DNA of 64,000 nucleotides, from positions 21,715,001 to 21,779,000 of the forward strand of contig JALJCS010000010.1 of the NCBI GenBank assembly GCA_023055355.1, in the 5' to 3' direction. Shown here piece after piece: positions 1 to 12,600 of the stretch. The position numbers and the translations under genes are program-made. This DNA is from Agelaius tricolor (Eukaryota > Chordata > Aves > Passeriformes > Icteridae). Position 1 is the stretch's first letter, and each line of letters starts with the position of its first letter. The notes beneath the pieces were generated by a model. The model ran no database searches and was not told the origin of the DNA. It was given only the letters and a program-made list of their open reading frames with translations.

Positions 1-1036
1 AAGCTGTGTGCCTGAGTGTGAGCAGGTGTGCATGAGTGTGAGCTGGTGTGCCCGGGTGTGCCCGGTTGTGCAAGAGTGTGCCTGGGTGTACCTGATTGTG
101 CACGGGTGTGCACAGGTGTGCCCAGGTGTGCACAGGTGTGAGCAGGTGTGCCTGAGTGTGCCCGGGTGTGCCTGGGTGTGAGCAGGTGTGCCCAGGTGTG
201 CATGAGTGTGCCCGGGTGTGCCTGAGTGTGAGCAGGTGTGCCTGAGTGTGCCCGGGTGTGCACAGGTGTGAGCAGGTGTGCCTGAGTGTGCCCGGGTGTG
301 CCCGGGTGTGCACAGGTGTGAGCAGGTGTGCCCGGGTGTGCACAGGTGTGCACAGGTGTGCATGAGTGTGCCCGGGTGTGCCTGAGTGTGAGCAGGTGTG
401 CCTGAGTGTGCCCGGGTGTGCACAGGTGTGAGCAGGTGTGCCCGGGTGTGCCTGAGTGTGAGCAGGTGTGCCTGAGTGTGCCCGGGTGTGCCCGGGTGTG
501 CCTGAGTGTGCCTGGGTGTGCCTGAGTGTGAGCTGGTGTGCCCGGGTGTGCATGAGTGTGCCCGGGTGTGTACAGGTGTGAGCAGGTGTGCCTGAGTGTG
601 AGTGGGTGTGCATGAGTGTGCCTGAGTGTGAGCAGGTGTGCCCGGGCGTGCACTGGTGTGCATGAGTGTGAGCAGGTGTGCATGAGTGTGCCTGAGTGTG
701 AGTGGGTGTGCATGAGTGTGCCTGAGTGTGAGCAGGTGTGCCTGAGTGTGAGCAGGTGTGCATGGGTGTGCCTGGGTGTGCATGAGTGTGAGCTGGTGTG
801 CCCGGGTGTGCATGAGTGTGCCCGGGTGTGCCTGAGTGTGCCCGAGTGTGCACAGGTGTGAGCAGGTGTGCCTGGGTGTGCCCAGGTGTGCCTGAGTGTG
901 AGCGGGTGTGCATGAGTGTGAGCGGGTGTGCCTGGGTGTGCATGAGTGTGCCCGGGTGTGCCTGAGTGTGAGTGGGTGTGCAAGAGGGTGCATGAGTGTG
1001 CGCAGGTGTGAGCCGATGTGCGAGAGTGTGAGTGAG
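1..1036. repeat. 10-bp-period minisatellite (GTGTG + variable 5-mer)
   Basis: About one hundred consecutive 10-bp units fill the first kilobase. Each unit is an almost invariant GTGTG followed by a 5-mer from a small set, mostly cctga, cccgg, agcag, catga, cacag, cctgg and agctg. The register stays at exactly 10 bp for the whole array. It decays only after about 975, where units such as gagggtg and gagtgagtgg appear. The array runs off the left edge, so its full length is unknown. Open frames through it (for example 616-861 on +) encode only the Cys/Val-rich periodic translation of the repeat and are not genes. This is read directly from the sequence. By position it probably lies in MARCHF4 intron 1. 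Confidence 0.95.
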
Positions 1037-4000
1037 TGGTGTTTGGCTACTTCATAACTATATCAGGACTATGTGCTGATTCATTAGTCAGAATACATTT
1101 GAAACTGTTATAAATTGAGATTTAGTAAGTAATTAACAAAGCTGCCAACCAGTGTCCACTGCAGATGCTGCATTTTCTTTCCAAATTCTTTTGCTCACAC
1201 CTATCATTTTCCCCATACTTGCAGAAATGCATTTTTATTAAATACTAGATTTTTAAGATTGTAGCTGAGGAAAAGCTTGCTGAGCTCATGCTTGAGTTAC
1301 CTATTTCTATCAGCTCTATCTTCACTAAACACTTTGCAGCAGAGTCCAAATCATCTTGTATCAGAACAACAATGGTACTAAATGCTGTTTGAATTACACT
1401 TGTGTGCTCATGAGAGCCCTCTGAACTTTCCCTTCTGCTGGGGTTACACCAAAGAGTGAGGGAAGGACTGGGAATTGTGTTTCCTGCAGCCATGTGAGTA
1501 TCTGGTGGCATGGTTGTGTCCCTGAGCAGCTTCTGCCCAGCCCAGTGTGAGCTGTGCCCCCAGCCTGGGCTGATGTTCATGGGGCTGCTCCTTCACAGGC
1601 ACCAAATTCTTGTATTTTTCCTTTGGTGGCACCAAACAATTGGGGTTTGGTGTGGGAATCCTTAAGATCAGAGGGTTTGGGAAAGCTGCAAAAGGCAGGT
1701 CTCAGAAACAGCAGAACTGTGATTAGAGCTAAGGAGCAGCCATAAGATTTGTCAGCAGAAAGGTTCTGTGAGATGTAGAAAGTGAGGACAAATAGAACAA
1801 TGGTCTGTGTGTTAACCCTTGGCTAGAATAACTCCATAAGCTGCAGAAAAGTATATCTAGCAAGATATTAGGGAATTCTAAGCTTAATGGAGCTCTGTGC
1901 ATTGTATCTTAAGGCTTACAAGCATGTATTTGAAATAAGCAAGCATTGTTTTAACCAAAGATACTTACAGTGTGCTTATAGTGGTTGGATAAATCTGCTG
2001 TCATTATGCTTTTGCTTTGTGTGATTGGTCAAAAAACTTTCAAAGTGAGTTGCAACATTGAGTTCTTTAGCTGCTGCTGGCATCTTCCCATTGTCATAAC
2101 CATGTAATGAGACTGATGCTGGAAAATAAACACCCCACTGATGGCAAACCAAGCTTTGTCACAGGGAGAGCAGGGTGGCGCGTGACAGCAGAAGTGATAG
2201 CAAAGGGGAGGATGTTCCTCTGGTCAGATGGAGCAGGAGGCTTGGAGGAGTCAGAGTTGCCCATGTGCAGGGCCTCGCAGCCCCAGTTGCCGTCTCTCCT
2301 TGTGACATTTCTCTCATGGATGGTTTTTGATAGCTGATAACCTGTTTCCATGACAACCAGCCACTGTTGTGACATCGGTCTTGAAACAAGCTCAGGCTGA
2401 TGTTTTCAAAGTTCCTGCATGTCTCAAGCAGTCAGAGGGCTGCCTTTGTGCCCTCCCTTCATCGCTGGCAGGCCTCCGAGGCTGGGAGGAGGAGGGTAAA
2501 GTTTCCCTCTAATGAGGGCAGTGGGTGCCTGGCTACATTTTTATGCATTAGTGAACCAGAGAGAGATTAAAGGGTAGAGGCTCCACTAAAGGATTAGCAG
2601 ATTTGGTTATTCAACTATCTCTTTAAATTATTATCCCTAATTATAAGTATGATGAAAGTCCACTTGGTGAGGGATTAGAAAAGAGCCAGATGCAGCTCTT
2701 GGGGCTCTTGTGCTAGAGCCTGGCTCTGAGGAAGATCTCCATGTTGTGCTTTTGTATGCTCCACTATGCTCTTTCTTGTCTGGCTGGAGAACAGCTCCCT
2801 TAAAGGGGAGCTGGGGCCCTGGTGCTCCCTTTTCTCCCCTCTGATCCCAGTGAGATGTCCCATGTGTAGGAGAAGCCAAAGGCAAGCAGGACCCCCATCT
2901 CCTTTTTGGCTCTTCAGCATCTCCATTTGCTTTCATTTCTGACTGCACGTGGTTTCTTTGCCTTCCCACATCACAATGTGAGCAGAGTCTTACCATTGTT
3001 TCCAAAACCCTTTGGGGTCGTCACATATGCTGCAGACAGAAAAAGTATTTTAGTATTTTAAATCCACACAGTCTTTGCTGCACACAGATCTTTTGCTTCT
3101 GTGTCATTACTTTCACTTAAAGGGCTCCAAAGTGGTGTGCAAAAGCAAGGCTTGGGATCCTGCTGCTGGAACTCGTGGTGGGAGGGGAAGAAAGCCACTG
3201 CCACCAAAAGTGCAACAGCTTACATGGGGCCAAATATTCACAGTGGTCTGGAAAAGGCTGAGCTGAAAGACATGGACTTCTTTCTAGGAAGAAAGCTGAA
3301 ATTTGGGCAGGAAACAGAAACTAACCCACCTATGCCTGTGAAGTTCACACAGAGAGGTTCTAGGCTATTTTGGGTGTTATTTTGTGGGTGCTGAACCCCA
3401 GTTTTCCTGGCAAGCTAGCTTTCTTTCCTGGAAGCCTGCAGAGAGTCTTCTGTGATGTAGAGCTGAGCATTTGGGACCAGAAAAAGGTCTAAGATCAAGG
3501 GGTTGAACTAATTACACTCAAACATCCTCTTAGGGAGTGGGAGAAGCAGCTGGCATCCATGAGCCTGGGTCATGCCAGGGTCTTGGAAGTCCTAATCCCA
3601 TGGGAAGAGCAGACCTTGCCAGCAGCTGTGAGAGGGACCTTACAGCCCCAGGTGAACCATGTCTCAGGACAGCTGCTTGGGAGCCCCAAATCCAGCCACA
3701 GCAGTCTGGGTTCTCTTGTAACTGTGGTGTTGTGCTACAGATTTGATTGAATAATTTCTTTTTTGGGGGTGGGGGAGAGTAAATTGCTGGCAAGAATTCA
3801 AAACATGGCAATTAATAGGCTTAAAGTGTCATGTTTTACAAGACTGTGTGCACAACTTACAATAATGGGAATTGTAATTATAAGTTCTCCCAGCTGACAG
3901 GGAAGGCACAGCTTTGAGAGTTGGAGTGCCTTATCCAGCCCACCCCACAGCATCTCGTTGGGATGAGGAAGAAATGAGCTACAGAGCTTGGGAATAGCAT

Positions 4001-4650
4001 TATTTTAAGGAACAGTTGCTACATAGGCTCCTAGAGGAAACCTGGGAGGTCCAGGTGGGGATCCACAATCAAAATGGACATCACTGTCACTGTAAGGGTC
4101 ACAGGGCTTCAAGTTATGTGCTGGTAACCACCCTGGAAACCTGGGCTGGAATCCCTGCATTGAAACAGAAATACACTCCCTTTTGGACTAATATTCTGAT
4201 GGCTGGAAAGGAACAGGACATCTCCAAAGTCCCTACCCCTTAAGCTGAAGGGTTTTTCAACATGTTTCAGTAACAGCATTCAAAGTCACCCTCTTGCTGC
4301 TTTAAATGGTTCACAGCTTGCAGGGCCTTAAATGAGTTGTGTATTGTGAAGAATAAATTACATCACAGTGTGTGCAATTGGCTCCAGCCGAAACATGAGC
4401 CCTCCTTTTCCTGAGTCAGCAAGTTCTCCCAACTAACTTTGAAGGCTATTAATGTTTAAATGTCATCTGCACAGAGGACCTGGGACCCTCTCTTTTGAAT
4501 GCTGAGGTCAATCACTGCCTACAGAATGCCCACAGAGCAATAAGGATTTTAGTTATTCACACTCCCTCCTTTTCCAGGGAGATTATTGCTTTGTTCACAG
4601 GAATATGGTTAGGGGTCTTACAGGGCAATGCAAAGTATGCCAGGAAGATG
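1037..4650. other. MARCHF4: Intron 1 sequence, nothing recognised
   Basis: This is unique-looking, moderately AT-rich DNA between the minisatellite and the first SINE-like remnant. All open frames are short (122 codons at most), overlap on both strands, and show no domain, signal peptide or exon-like splice context that I can recognise. Assignment to MARCHF4 intron 1 is inferred from the position of exon 2 downstream and the absence of any other gene. Confidence 0.5.
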
Positions 4651-4654
4651 CAGT

Positions 4655-4800
4655 GTGTGATGACTGGAGATTTGTAGTGGGTCCTGAGTTCTGGGTTTAG
4701 CTCTCAAGTTCACATTTAGTCCCCTGAACCATCTGCCCTTCCCATGCATCAGTTTCCCCAGCAGTAAATTGGAGACAGTGGTCTTCCTACCTATGAATCC
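4655..4800 (+). mobile_element. Possible MIR SINE remnant
   Basis: The stretch follows the MIR layout in order: a gttctgggtt-like block, then a block ending in atcagtttcccc (compare the MIR 'cctcagtttcc' core), then agtaaattgg (compare 'tgtaaaatgg'), then cttcctacct. Divergence is high, as expected for such an old family. The match is by eye against the remembered family consensus. A RepeatMasker run with the MIR consensus would settle it. Confidence 0.45.
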
Positions 4801-4839
4801 TGAAAAACAGCTCATAGGAGAGGGGTTATACTCTCAATG

Positions 4840-5160
4840 TGTTGCTAATAAATACTGCAATATGAATCATTTGGTAGCCTTACATATAATTATATTCTCT
4901 CCTTAATTATTGAACAGCTGCTTTAATAAAACATGCAGCAAATAATTCAAAATCTATTCAAATAAAAAGATGTGCAAAAATTCTTCCTGTAAATATGTGC
5001 AAAAAATAATTTGCGTATTATTTAAAAATCAGAGCAGTCCTTTGCTCTATCTACAGAGAATAATTGAATAGAAAAATACTGAAGTCAGTAAACAGCAAAT
5101 TAATAATTCACATAGTATTTACAGTCACAGTACACTATATTTTCCACCAAGTGCATGTTC
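4840..5160. promoter_or_regulatory. AT-rich block, candidate conserved noncoding element
   Basis: This is a run of strongly AT-rich, non-repetitive sequence with several AATAAT, TAATTATT and ATTCAAAT-type motifs, unlike the more GC-balanced flanks. Such blocks in introns of developmental or neuronal genes are often enhancers, but nothing here proves function. The call rests on composition and motif density only. Confidence 0.25.
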
Positions 5161-6090
5161 TCTTTTTGCCAGTCGACCAAAGAGATGCTGCAATCTAAGA
5201 CACTGTGTCTGGGCATTTCTGTTTGGTGACAGGGGGATGCTGCTGTGAGTGAATGTCAAGTTCCAGCTGACACTGGGGTCTATGAAAACTTGCCAAGATG
5301 GAAAACCAACCCCTGTCTAGAGATCTGCAACATTTCAGCTCCAGATCCATTCAGTGACCTACCTCATCTGCATGATCTGCATCCTGGTCCTGTTATCACA
5401 CACTGAATCCAGTTTATGGCACACAAATAAATTGATTTTGTGTTATTTTTCTTGCTCCTAGCTCTGCAGTGGTCAGTTTGGGAGGTGATTGTCCTATGTT
5501 AACATTAATTCTTCTCTGGAAAATCTATTGAAAGGCCTCTACCAAAATCTGTGTGTTGCTCAGGAAAAACAAGATGTCATTCAGGGTTCTCTTTTTAAGA
5601 GGAAATGGAGGTAGAACACTGATGTTACCAGAGATCTCCTGTGGGATTTTGGTGAATCACTCAGAGCCAACCTGAACTGTCACTACAGTGTGCAAATTTG
5701 GGGGAAAAAAGAAAAATTTTGATGGCCTGCTTTCCTGAGCCCCCTGCTTGTTTCTGTGGGGAGCAGTGCTGGGGTGAGCACCTTCAGTACTCACATACTG
5801 GGTGCTCAGGGCTTCACAGTGTTGAGTCAGCACTGCTGCAGGGTGGGGTTTGAAAGCAACTGCTCATTGCAGAAACATGGAATAAAGTTTCTGGAGCAGC
5901 TTCCTGGACCACCAGGTTGTGCTCCCAAAGGCAGCCCCATCCAGCAGTGCAGCATCTCCCCTTCATCCTTGTCCCAGCCTTGACAGGGAGAAGGTGTCCT
6001 CACACTTCACACACAGCAGTGCAGGAAGGGACATCCCAAGGGCAGTGATGGATCAACCTTCAGAGGCAGCTGGGACCAGGCTGGGGATAT
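5161..6090. other. MARCHF4: Intron 1 sequence, nothing recognised
   Basis: No repeat family, RNA gene or exon-like segment was recognised. The short open frames (75 codons or fewer) are not supported as coding. Confidence 0.45.
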
Positions 6091-6610
6091 CACAGAGTCA
6101 TAGAATAGATTGGATTGGAAGGAACCTTTAAAGGTCACCTAGTCCAAACCCCTGCAATGAGCAAGGGGAACATCAAGTTGTTCAGCCTCATCTAATCTGA
6201 CCTTGAACATTTCCAGGGATGGAGCATCCACCACCTCTTTGGGCAACTTGTTCCAGTGTTTTACCACCTTCACCATAAAATCTTCTTCCTTATATCCAGT
6301 ATAAATTGTCCCTTCTTTAGTTTAAAACTATTACCCTTTCTCCTGTCATAATAGGCCCTGCTAAAAAGTCTCAATTTTTATTAAAGGCCTCCTTCAAGTA
6401 CTGGAAGGCTGCAGTCTGGTCTTTCTGGAGCCTTCTCTTCTTCAGGCTGAGCAACCCCAGCTTCATAGGAGTGGTGTTCCAGCCCTCTGATCATCCTCAG
6501 GGAACTCCTCTGGACTTGTTAAAGTACATCCGTGTCCTTCCTGTGCGAGGGACCCCGGAGCTGGATGCAGTACTCCAGGTGGAATCTCATCTTCTTGCCC
6601 CTATCTGCAT
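6091..6610 (-). mobile_element. CR1 LINE, 3' fragment (antisense)
   Basis: The left boundary (cacagagtcatagaatag, then attggaaggaacctttaaagg) is the reverse complement of the characteristic CR1 3' end, which finishes in ATTCTATG-type octamers preceded by 'aggttccttccaa'. Further right come the expected antisense blocks: gtccaaacccctgc, gggcaacttgttccagtgtt, ctccttcaagtactggaaggctgc, cttctcttcttcaggctgagcaacccc and gagctggatgcagtactccaggtgg. The copy is 5'-truncated, as most CR1 copies are, and keeps only the 3' UTR and the end of ORF2. It points to a bird or reptile genome. Confidence 0.93.
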
Positions 6611-9600
6611 CTCCACAAGGGACTGAAGTCTGAGAGTGAGACTAATCTAATGAGGGCAACCCTCCAGGGGAGGTTTTAGACCTGAATTCAGCAGCTTTTG
6701 GGTCACTTCAGTTCAGATGAGCTCCAATCTTGCACTTTTTCTAATGGCACTGCCCAGGGCACATCTCTAGAGTTCAGTGCATTTAAAAGTGCTAACTAAA
6801 TCTTGGGGGAGAGGGCCTTTTCAGGGGCTCTTTGAAGAAGTTTTTCTAAGATCTAGATTTATATTGTGTCCCTTCACTTTCTTCAGATGTGAAGCTTCAG
6901 TGCTGCCTGACTTCTCTGGGAGTTTATCCCCAGTGTGGTCAGGCATTGCTTCCCTTCTAAGAAAACAGAGCATTCACAGCATCCTAAGTGCTCAGGGGAT
7001 TGGAATCAGAAAAAAATACTGCATTTTCCTTTCTAGCTCACAGATCTAAATCCTGCTCAGGGAATGCCCATGTAGGGTGGTCCTGTCAGGAGAAGAGCTG
7101 AACTTTGTTTCCAAGCCATTGTCCCAAATGATGTGATTTTGCAGGAGGAAGATGTCGAGACGTCCTCACAGCTATGTGTTAGTAGTGGTGGGTTGGAGTC
7201 AGGGAGTTTTGGTTACAGGAAAGGAAGGGGTAGGTGGTTCTTCAGCATGGGCCATGCTCAAGGAAAGGCCAGGAGCAAGGGAACTAGTCTTCAACCAGGA
7301 GTTTGGAGTGATAAAGCCAAAAGGATGGAGGTGTTGGCGCTGAGCAGGGAAGAAGGAGCCACAATGACACGACTCAGACATAGCCCTCAGGGTTGCATCT
7401 GGATCCTCTGAAGAGGGTGGGGAGTTAGTCACTGGAGATCTGCGTCAGGGGTTATTTCTTCAATCAGGATCCTCCCATTTCCTCCCTCTTTCCTTCTGGG
7501 AGCCTCTGACTGACAGCTCCCCAGCAGGGATCCGTGCAGCATTGCCAGTCACTCATTACTGCCAGAGATGTTACGCGCTCACTGCAGCTGTGGATGGCAC
7601 CGCAGAGGAGCAGGGGGTGTCTGAGGGACACCAGGTACCTTTTACTCCATCCATCATTTCCCTTCCTTGCTGGGGCTTGCGTGACTTCCTATCTGACAAA
7701 AACAGGGGTATTATCTCCAGCTCTGTGACCAGATTTTAATGAGGCAGTTCTTTTATTTCTGCTTTACATTTATTGAATGCCTGAATGCAGAGACGAGACA
7801 CTGCACAAGGATTAAACCATTATCAAACCTGCCAGCAGTGGCAAACTGGAGCTACCTCTGTGTTTCCTGTCCAAAATCTCCTGCAGAGACTGACAGCCAT
7901 CTTGCCCCAACCCACAGTCATGACTTTCAGCAGGGGATGGTCAGGTGGTTTGGTTTGAAAGTTTCTCATGAAAACCAACCTCCTACCCTTGACAGTTAAG
8001 ACTATAAGACCACAGAGCATAACAGGCTGATTTCACAAATACTGTCTTGCCATCCCATCAGCTGAAGGGTCTGGGTACAGGTTATGACTGGAGACTCCAC
8101 TACAGGATCTTACATGGTGAGGGCTGGTGGGGCTGAGTGTAGAGCTGAGTGTTCAAGCACCCACTGATGCCATCAGGAACTGGCCTCAGACTTCCTCAGA
8201 TGGAAGCAGGGAACATGGGTTATCCTCATGGTGCAGCATGGATGTGTCATGTCCATCCTGGCCAAAACAGCTATTTTGATTCATCTCTGTTCATGCATTT
8301 TTCTTTGACATTCACATTAGAGGAAACAGAGGCAAGGGAGAGGGTAGGATCCACGTGGCAGCACCTGCTATTTTCACTCCTCCATGCTGTCCCACATTTT
8401 TAATTCCATCATCACTTAACCACCTTCTCAGGTGAGGTCCTTGGTCATGGCCTTGCCTTGATTTGAGGGCAGTGCCCAGAGGGAGGAACTGCAGGCTTTG
8501 TTTCTCCTGGCACGCCTGCAGTTGTGCACTCATGGGTACAGTCCTGATATTGTCTCATTCTTTAGTCACATACTGTCTGAAGTTAGGGCCTGACTGTTCT
8601 TGGAAGCCTTAGCTGTTCTACCACCCAGGTGGAACTTCCCCTTTTTTCAAGGGGGTGCTCTACTCCTCTATAGTTTTATTTACATCTTTATATTTATGTA
8701 ATTATCTCTACTCCTTTATATATATTTTTTTAGTGATAGACTCAATTGCTACCATGAGTAAGGACCCTTTTCTAGGTCTTTGTCATGTATTTATATATTT
8801 AGCACCTGCTTCATGCTAATGCTGCTGCTTTCTTTACACATGAAGACACTAAATGAAGAGCTGAAGTGACAAATAGGTTTTTCTCTTTTGTTCTCTAAAA
8901 ATAATGACATGCATTGTTCACAGTAAAGATATATTTCAATCAACCAAAACAGAAGAGACTGTCTCCCCTCTACATATATATAATGCAGTTTCAACTACAA
9001 TTTAAAAATAAGGAGTTATCCCTATAAAAGCTAATTCTATTAGTGTAAACGAGACATCAACTGATCAAAAACATGTTTGCATTTATAAAAAATTTAAATT
9101 CTAGTCAGTGTGATTGTGCAGCAAGAAGACTAAAAATACCACTTCTCGGTTTTTTTAGGCATAATTTCTGCCTTGGAGATCAGAAATTTCCAGGTGTTCA
9201 AGGGAAGGTGAGCACACTGCACCCCAAATACCTTTAGAAACATCTAGAAACCAAGCACTGTCCGCATGGATCAATAACAAACATGGCCCAGCAAGGAAGT
9301 GTCAAGACAGTTAGCATCCATTTGCTGTGGATGGTTAATGGTCCCCTCTTACCTGTCTTGACTTGTCCCTAAACCAGGAGCTCAGGGAGCCAAGATCAGA
9401 TGGGGAGTCTGCAGGGGAGCACTGCACATTAGATGTGATAAATCCCACACTCTGTCTCTCAGTCAAACTGTTTCTCTTGCTGTCACTGCTTCTCTCAAAG
9501 TTCCTCTTCATTTCAGGTTTTAAAAAAGGCTGATGTTGCTGCTATCTATAGGTTATGCAAATGAGACATTTTTCCCCAAAAAATACACCACCTTCCTTCG

Positions 9601-12600
9601 GTGTGTTTCTAGAAAGCAGGAAGCTAGATAACTAGTTCACCTTGGCTCAGCAATTGAATGGTAGTGGAGACTTCAGGGTAGAAAGCTACAAAATCCAGCA
9701 TCAAGAACAAGAAACAGTTGATTACTCATCACTTCTTCCAGTACAAGAGCCAAAGGGTGCCCAGGTGCCAGATCAAAAAGCAGCACAAGGAAGCAAAATG
9801 CATCAGCTTGGCAGCTCACTTCCTTGGGATGTTGCAGGAGAAAATAAAAAGAATAAAACACCTGAAAGAGGGATTAGGAGTTACTAAACACAGTGGTCCA
9901 GAAGCAGCTTCTTTCAATGAGCTCTGGTCTGACCCTGCTCTTATGAAGGCTGTGGCTGGAAAGCATTAACCCCAACCACTGCTGCAGCCCCAAGAGGAAC
10001 ACTAATTAAAACACTTGTCCAGAGCAGGACAAACAGTGCCCTGGAGTGATGGGAGGTGATTCAACAGATATTGGTGGCCTTAGAGGCAATATCTTCTTCT
10101 GTCAGCAAAGGGGCCCAGCTGGATCCTAGGAAATGGGAAGCTGATCTGCTCCCCAGCCTCAGGAAAACCATTTCCTTGGTATTGCTCCTGACTCAGCTCT
10201 GTCTCAGTAATATGATTGTCACCTCTGCAGGGCAGGCACAATCTTTTACTATCTATTGGTTCCATTCTTAGGAGAAATCAGCCCATCTCTAAGGCAATGT
10301 CTCTCATTGTGCTTGCCATTGAGACGCAAATGGGCAATAATTATGTCTATTCTGGAAAAAAAATAATCCATTCCACTGTGTATTTTACTCTGCATATTTG
10401 AAGCTGTTCCATTTACAGACACCCTCCATGTGTCACTCCACTTACAGACTCTGATGCAGATGGTCCAATTATTTATTAATCTGGTTTTAAAATATCCTCA
10501 GCATGTTTCAGCAGGAGACACTTTCTTCAAGGTCCCAATTTCAGCACAGTCAAAAAGAGGTTTCCTGTTGAATTTGCTGGAGAGCAAGATTGAGTCTTCT
10601 TTTGTCCTTTCTGACCTTCCCTTTCATGTATACTAACATCTCTTAGACCTGGGAGAAGCAGTTACTCTTGTGGTGCATTTATATTTCTTAAATGTCTGAA
10701 ATTGAAGGGATTATGGCTTAAATCTTTGCCTGCATCCCTACAGTGCATTCATACTCTCACAAGCCATAGACACACGGATCAGAAAAAGCATAAAATTTAT
10801 GTGAATTAAGTGTTAAAGAGCTGAGTTGGTTTTTTTGTTTTGTCTTTATCCTTTCTGCCACATGTCCCAGAAGATTCAGAACATCTGGAATGTTGGCTGC
10901 AGGCCTGAATGAACTAGTTTTAGTGGCAGCCCACTGGGTTTTTGCCCTCCCTCTTTACAATTGTGTGAAGCTGACCAGGTTATTAATCCAGTCCAGACAT
11001 CAGAGCTGAATGAGGCATCACCATGACTCAGGGTTTTCCCTTGATGGGATATAGAACATGTCTCACTGCAGAATAAGCTTTCAAACTGGCCACCAACCAC
11101 ATTCACGGGCTACACTGAAACACAAAGGCCAAATTCACCAAGCCATGGGGGATTTGAAACATCAGCTGTGCCCTTCCTCTGCAAAAACAGCAGAAGAAAG
11201 GTGCTAGGAAATGCATTCACCACCTCATTGCTTTCCTAGCAGTATTATTTGAATGCTGTTGCTCATGTGCTCAGGGGGGTGATACACCAGAGGGGTCCAG
11301 AAAGCACTTCAAGATCTCTGCCTGCACCCTCCCACTGGCTTCACAGGATGAGGTCTGAAAATGGCCATAGACTTCAAAAGGTGACAAGCAGAAAATAACA
11401 CACTCCAGACTTCCCTCTTGTGCATCCTGTGAACCTGAGGTCATGGTATGACACTGCCATTGCCTCAGCCAGCCTGAGCACACCTGGGAGAAGGACTACC
11501 TCGTACTGAATGGCACTGAGGGTATTTTAAAGGTCTGAACCTCTGCCTCCAGTTCAGTGCTCTGCCCCACATGCAGGAATAGCTGGAGGCACAGAGGAAC
11601 AGAGCAGCAGGTTTCCCCAGCACAGCTCCTTATTTGACTTTATATCCTGATCTGCCTCTCAAAGGTACCCATCATTCAAATCACTTCATTGCAAGATTAA
11701 GCTCCCTTTTGTTGCGCCAAGTGAGTAAATTTAGAAACAGTTAATCAGTATATTTGTCTTACACCAATTAAATTATTATGCAGCAAACAAGGTTTCCCGG
11801 GAATAAGACTATTATTGTGGAAAATGAAAGGGGATGTTTGTTTAATTCCCTTCTGCAATGAATTGTTTGGACAATGCAACATTTGAACTGATGAGCAGGA
11901 AACACAGGAATTCTGCCCTTAAAGAGAAGTGGAAATCTCCCCATCTCTCCCCCATCCCTGCTCTGTGGCTTACAGCACCACTGTCTGCCTTGGGCCTTGG
12001 AGGGAAACACAGACAAGAGGGACACTGAGGGCTCTGCTTTGCTGAAGGAAATCTTCAGCTCATCTGGGTTTTTGCTGCTGTGCTCCTTCATATTTTTCTT
12101 TCATATTTTTGGCTTTTTGTAGCTAGGGGTTCCCATCATTTAAAGACCCTTTGGCTTTAGGAGTAACTTGTGAGGCTTCCACCTCACACAGGCTGGTCTC
12201 ACAAGGCTCCAGTGTATGCCTTCTGGTAAAAATAATATTCCTGCACTTGCTGCTGTAAAGTCCTGCACACATCAAAAGCAGAAGGGTGATGGTTCCTTGT
12301 GTCTGATCACTCTGGGATCAGTGATTTTGAGTGACCAGAGTGCGTCTGGGCTGAAAAAGACAAATGTGATCCTGAACACTGTGGGAAACAGGGTGTCCCT
12401 ACTGTTCTCTGCAGTATTGATACCTGTGTGTGGCTGCAGGCAAGGCTGGGCCAGGGTAGCACAGGGAGCACACCATGCTTGGAGGGCTGTTTAATCCAGC
12501 AACAGTGCAGAAACAGGCTGCACACAAACCCAAGGTGGCTTCCTGAGCAGGAGCTTGGGAGCCCAGGGAAAAATAAACTGCTGACCTGATTTGTCCCTGT

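Noticed and set aside
616..861. 81-codon Cys/Val-rich open frame
   Set aside because: It is the periodic translation of the 10-bp minisatellite: 30 bp give ten residues repeated. No start context or splice signal.
1..1036. Telomeric or subtelomeric repeat
   Set aside because: The unit is GTGTG plus a variable 5-mer, not TTAGGG, and no telomere hexamer array is present.
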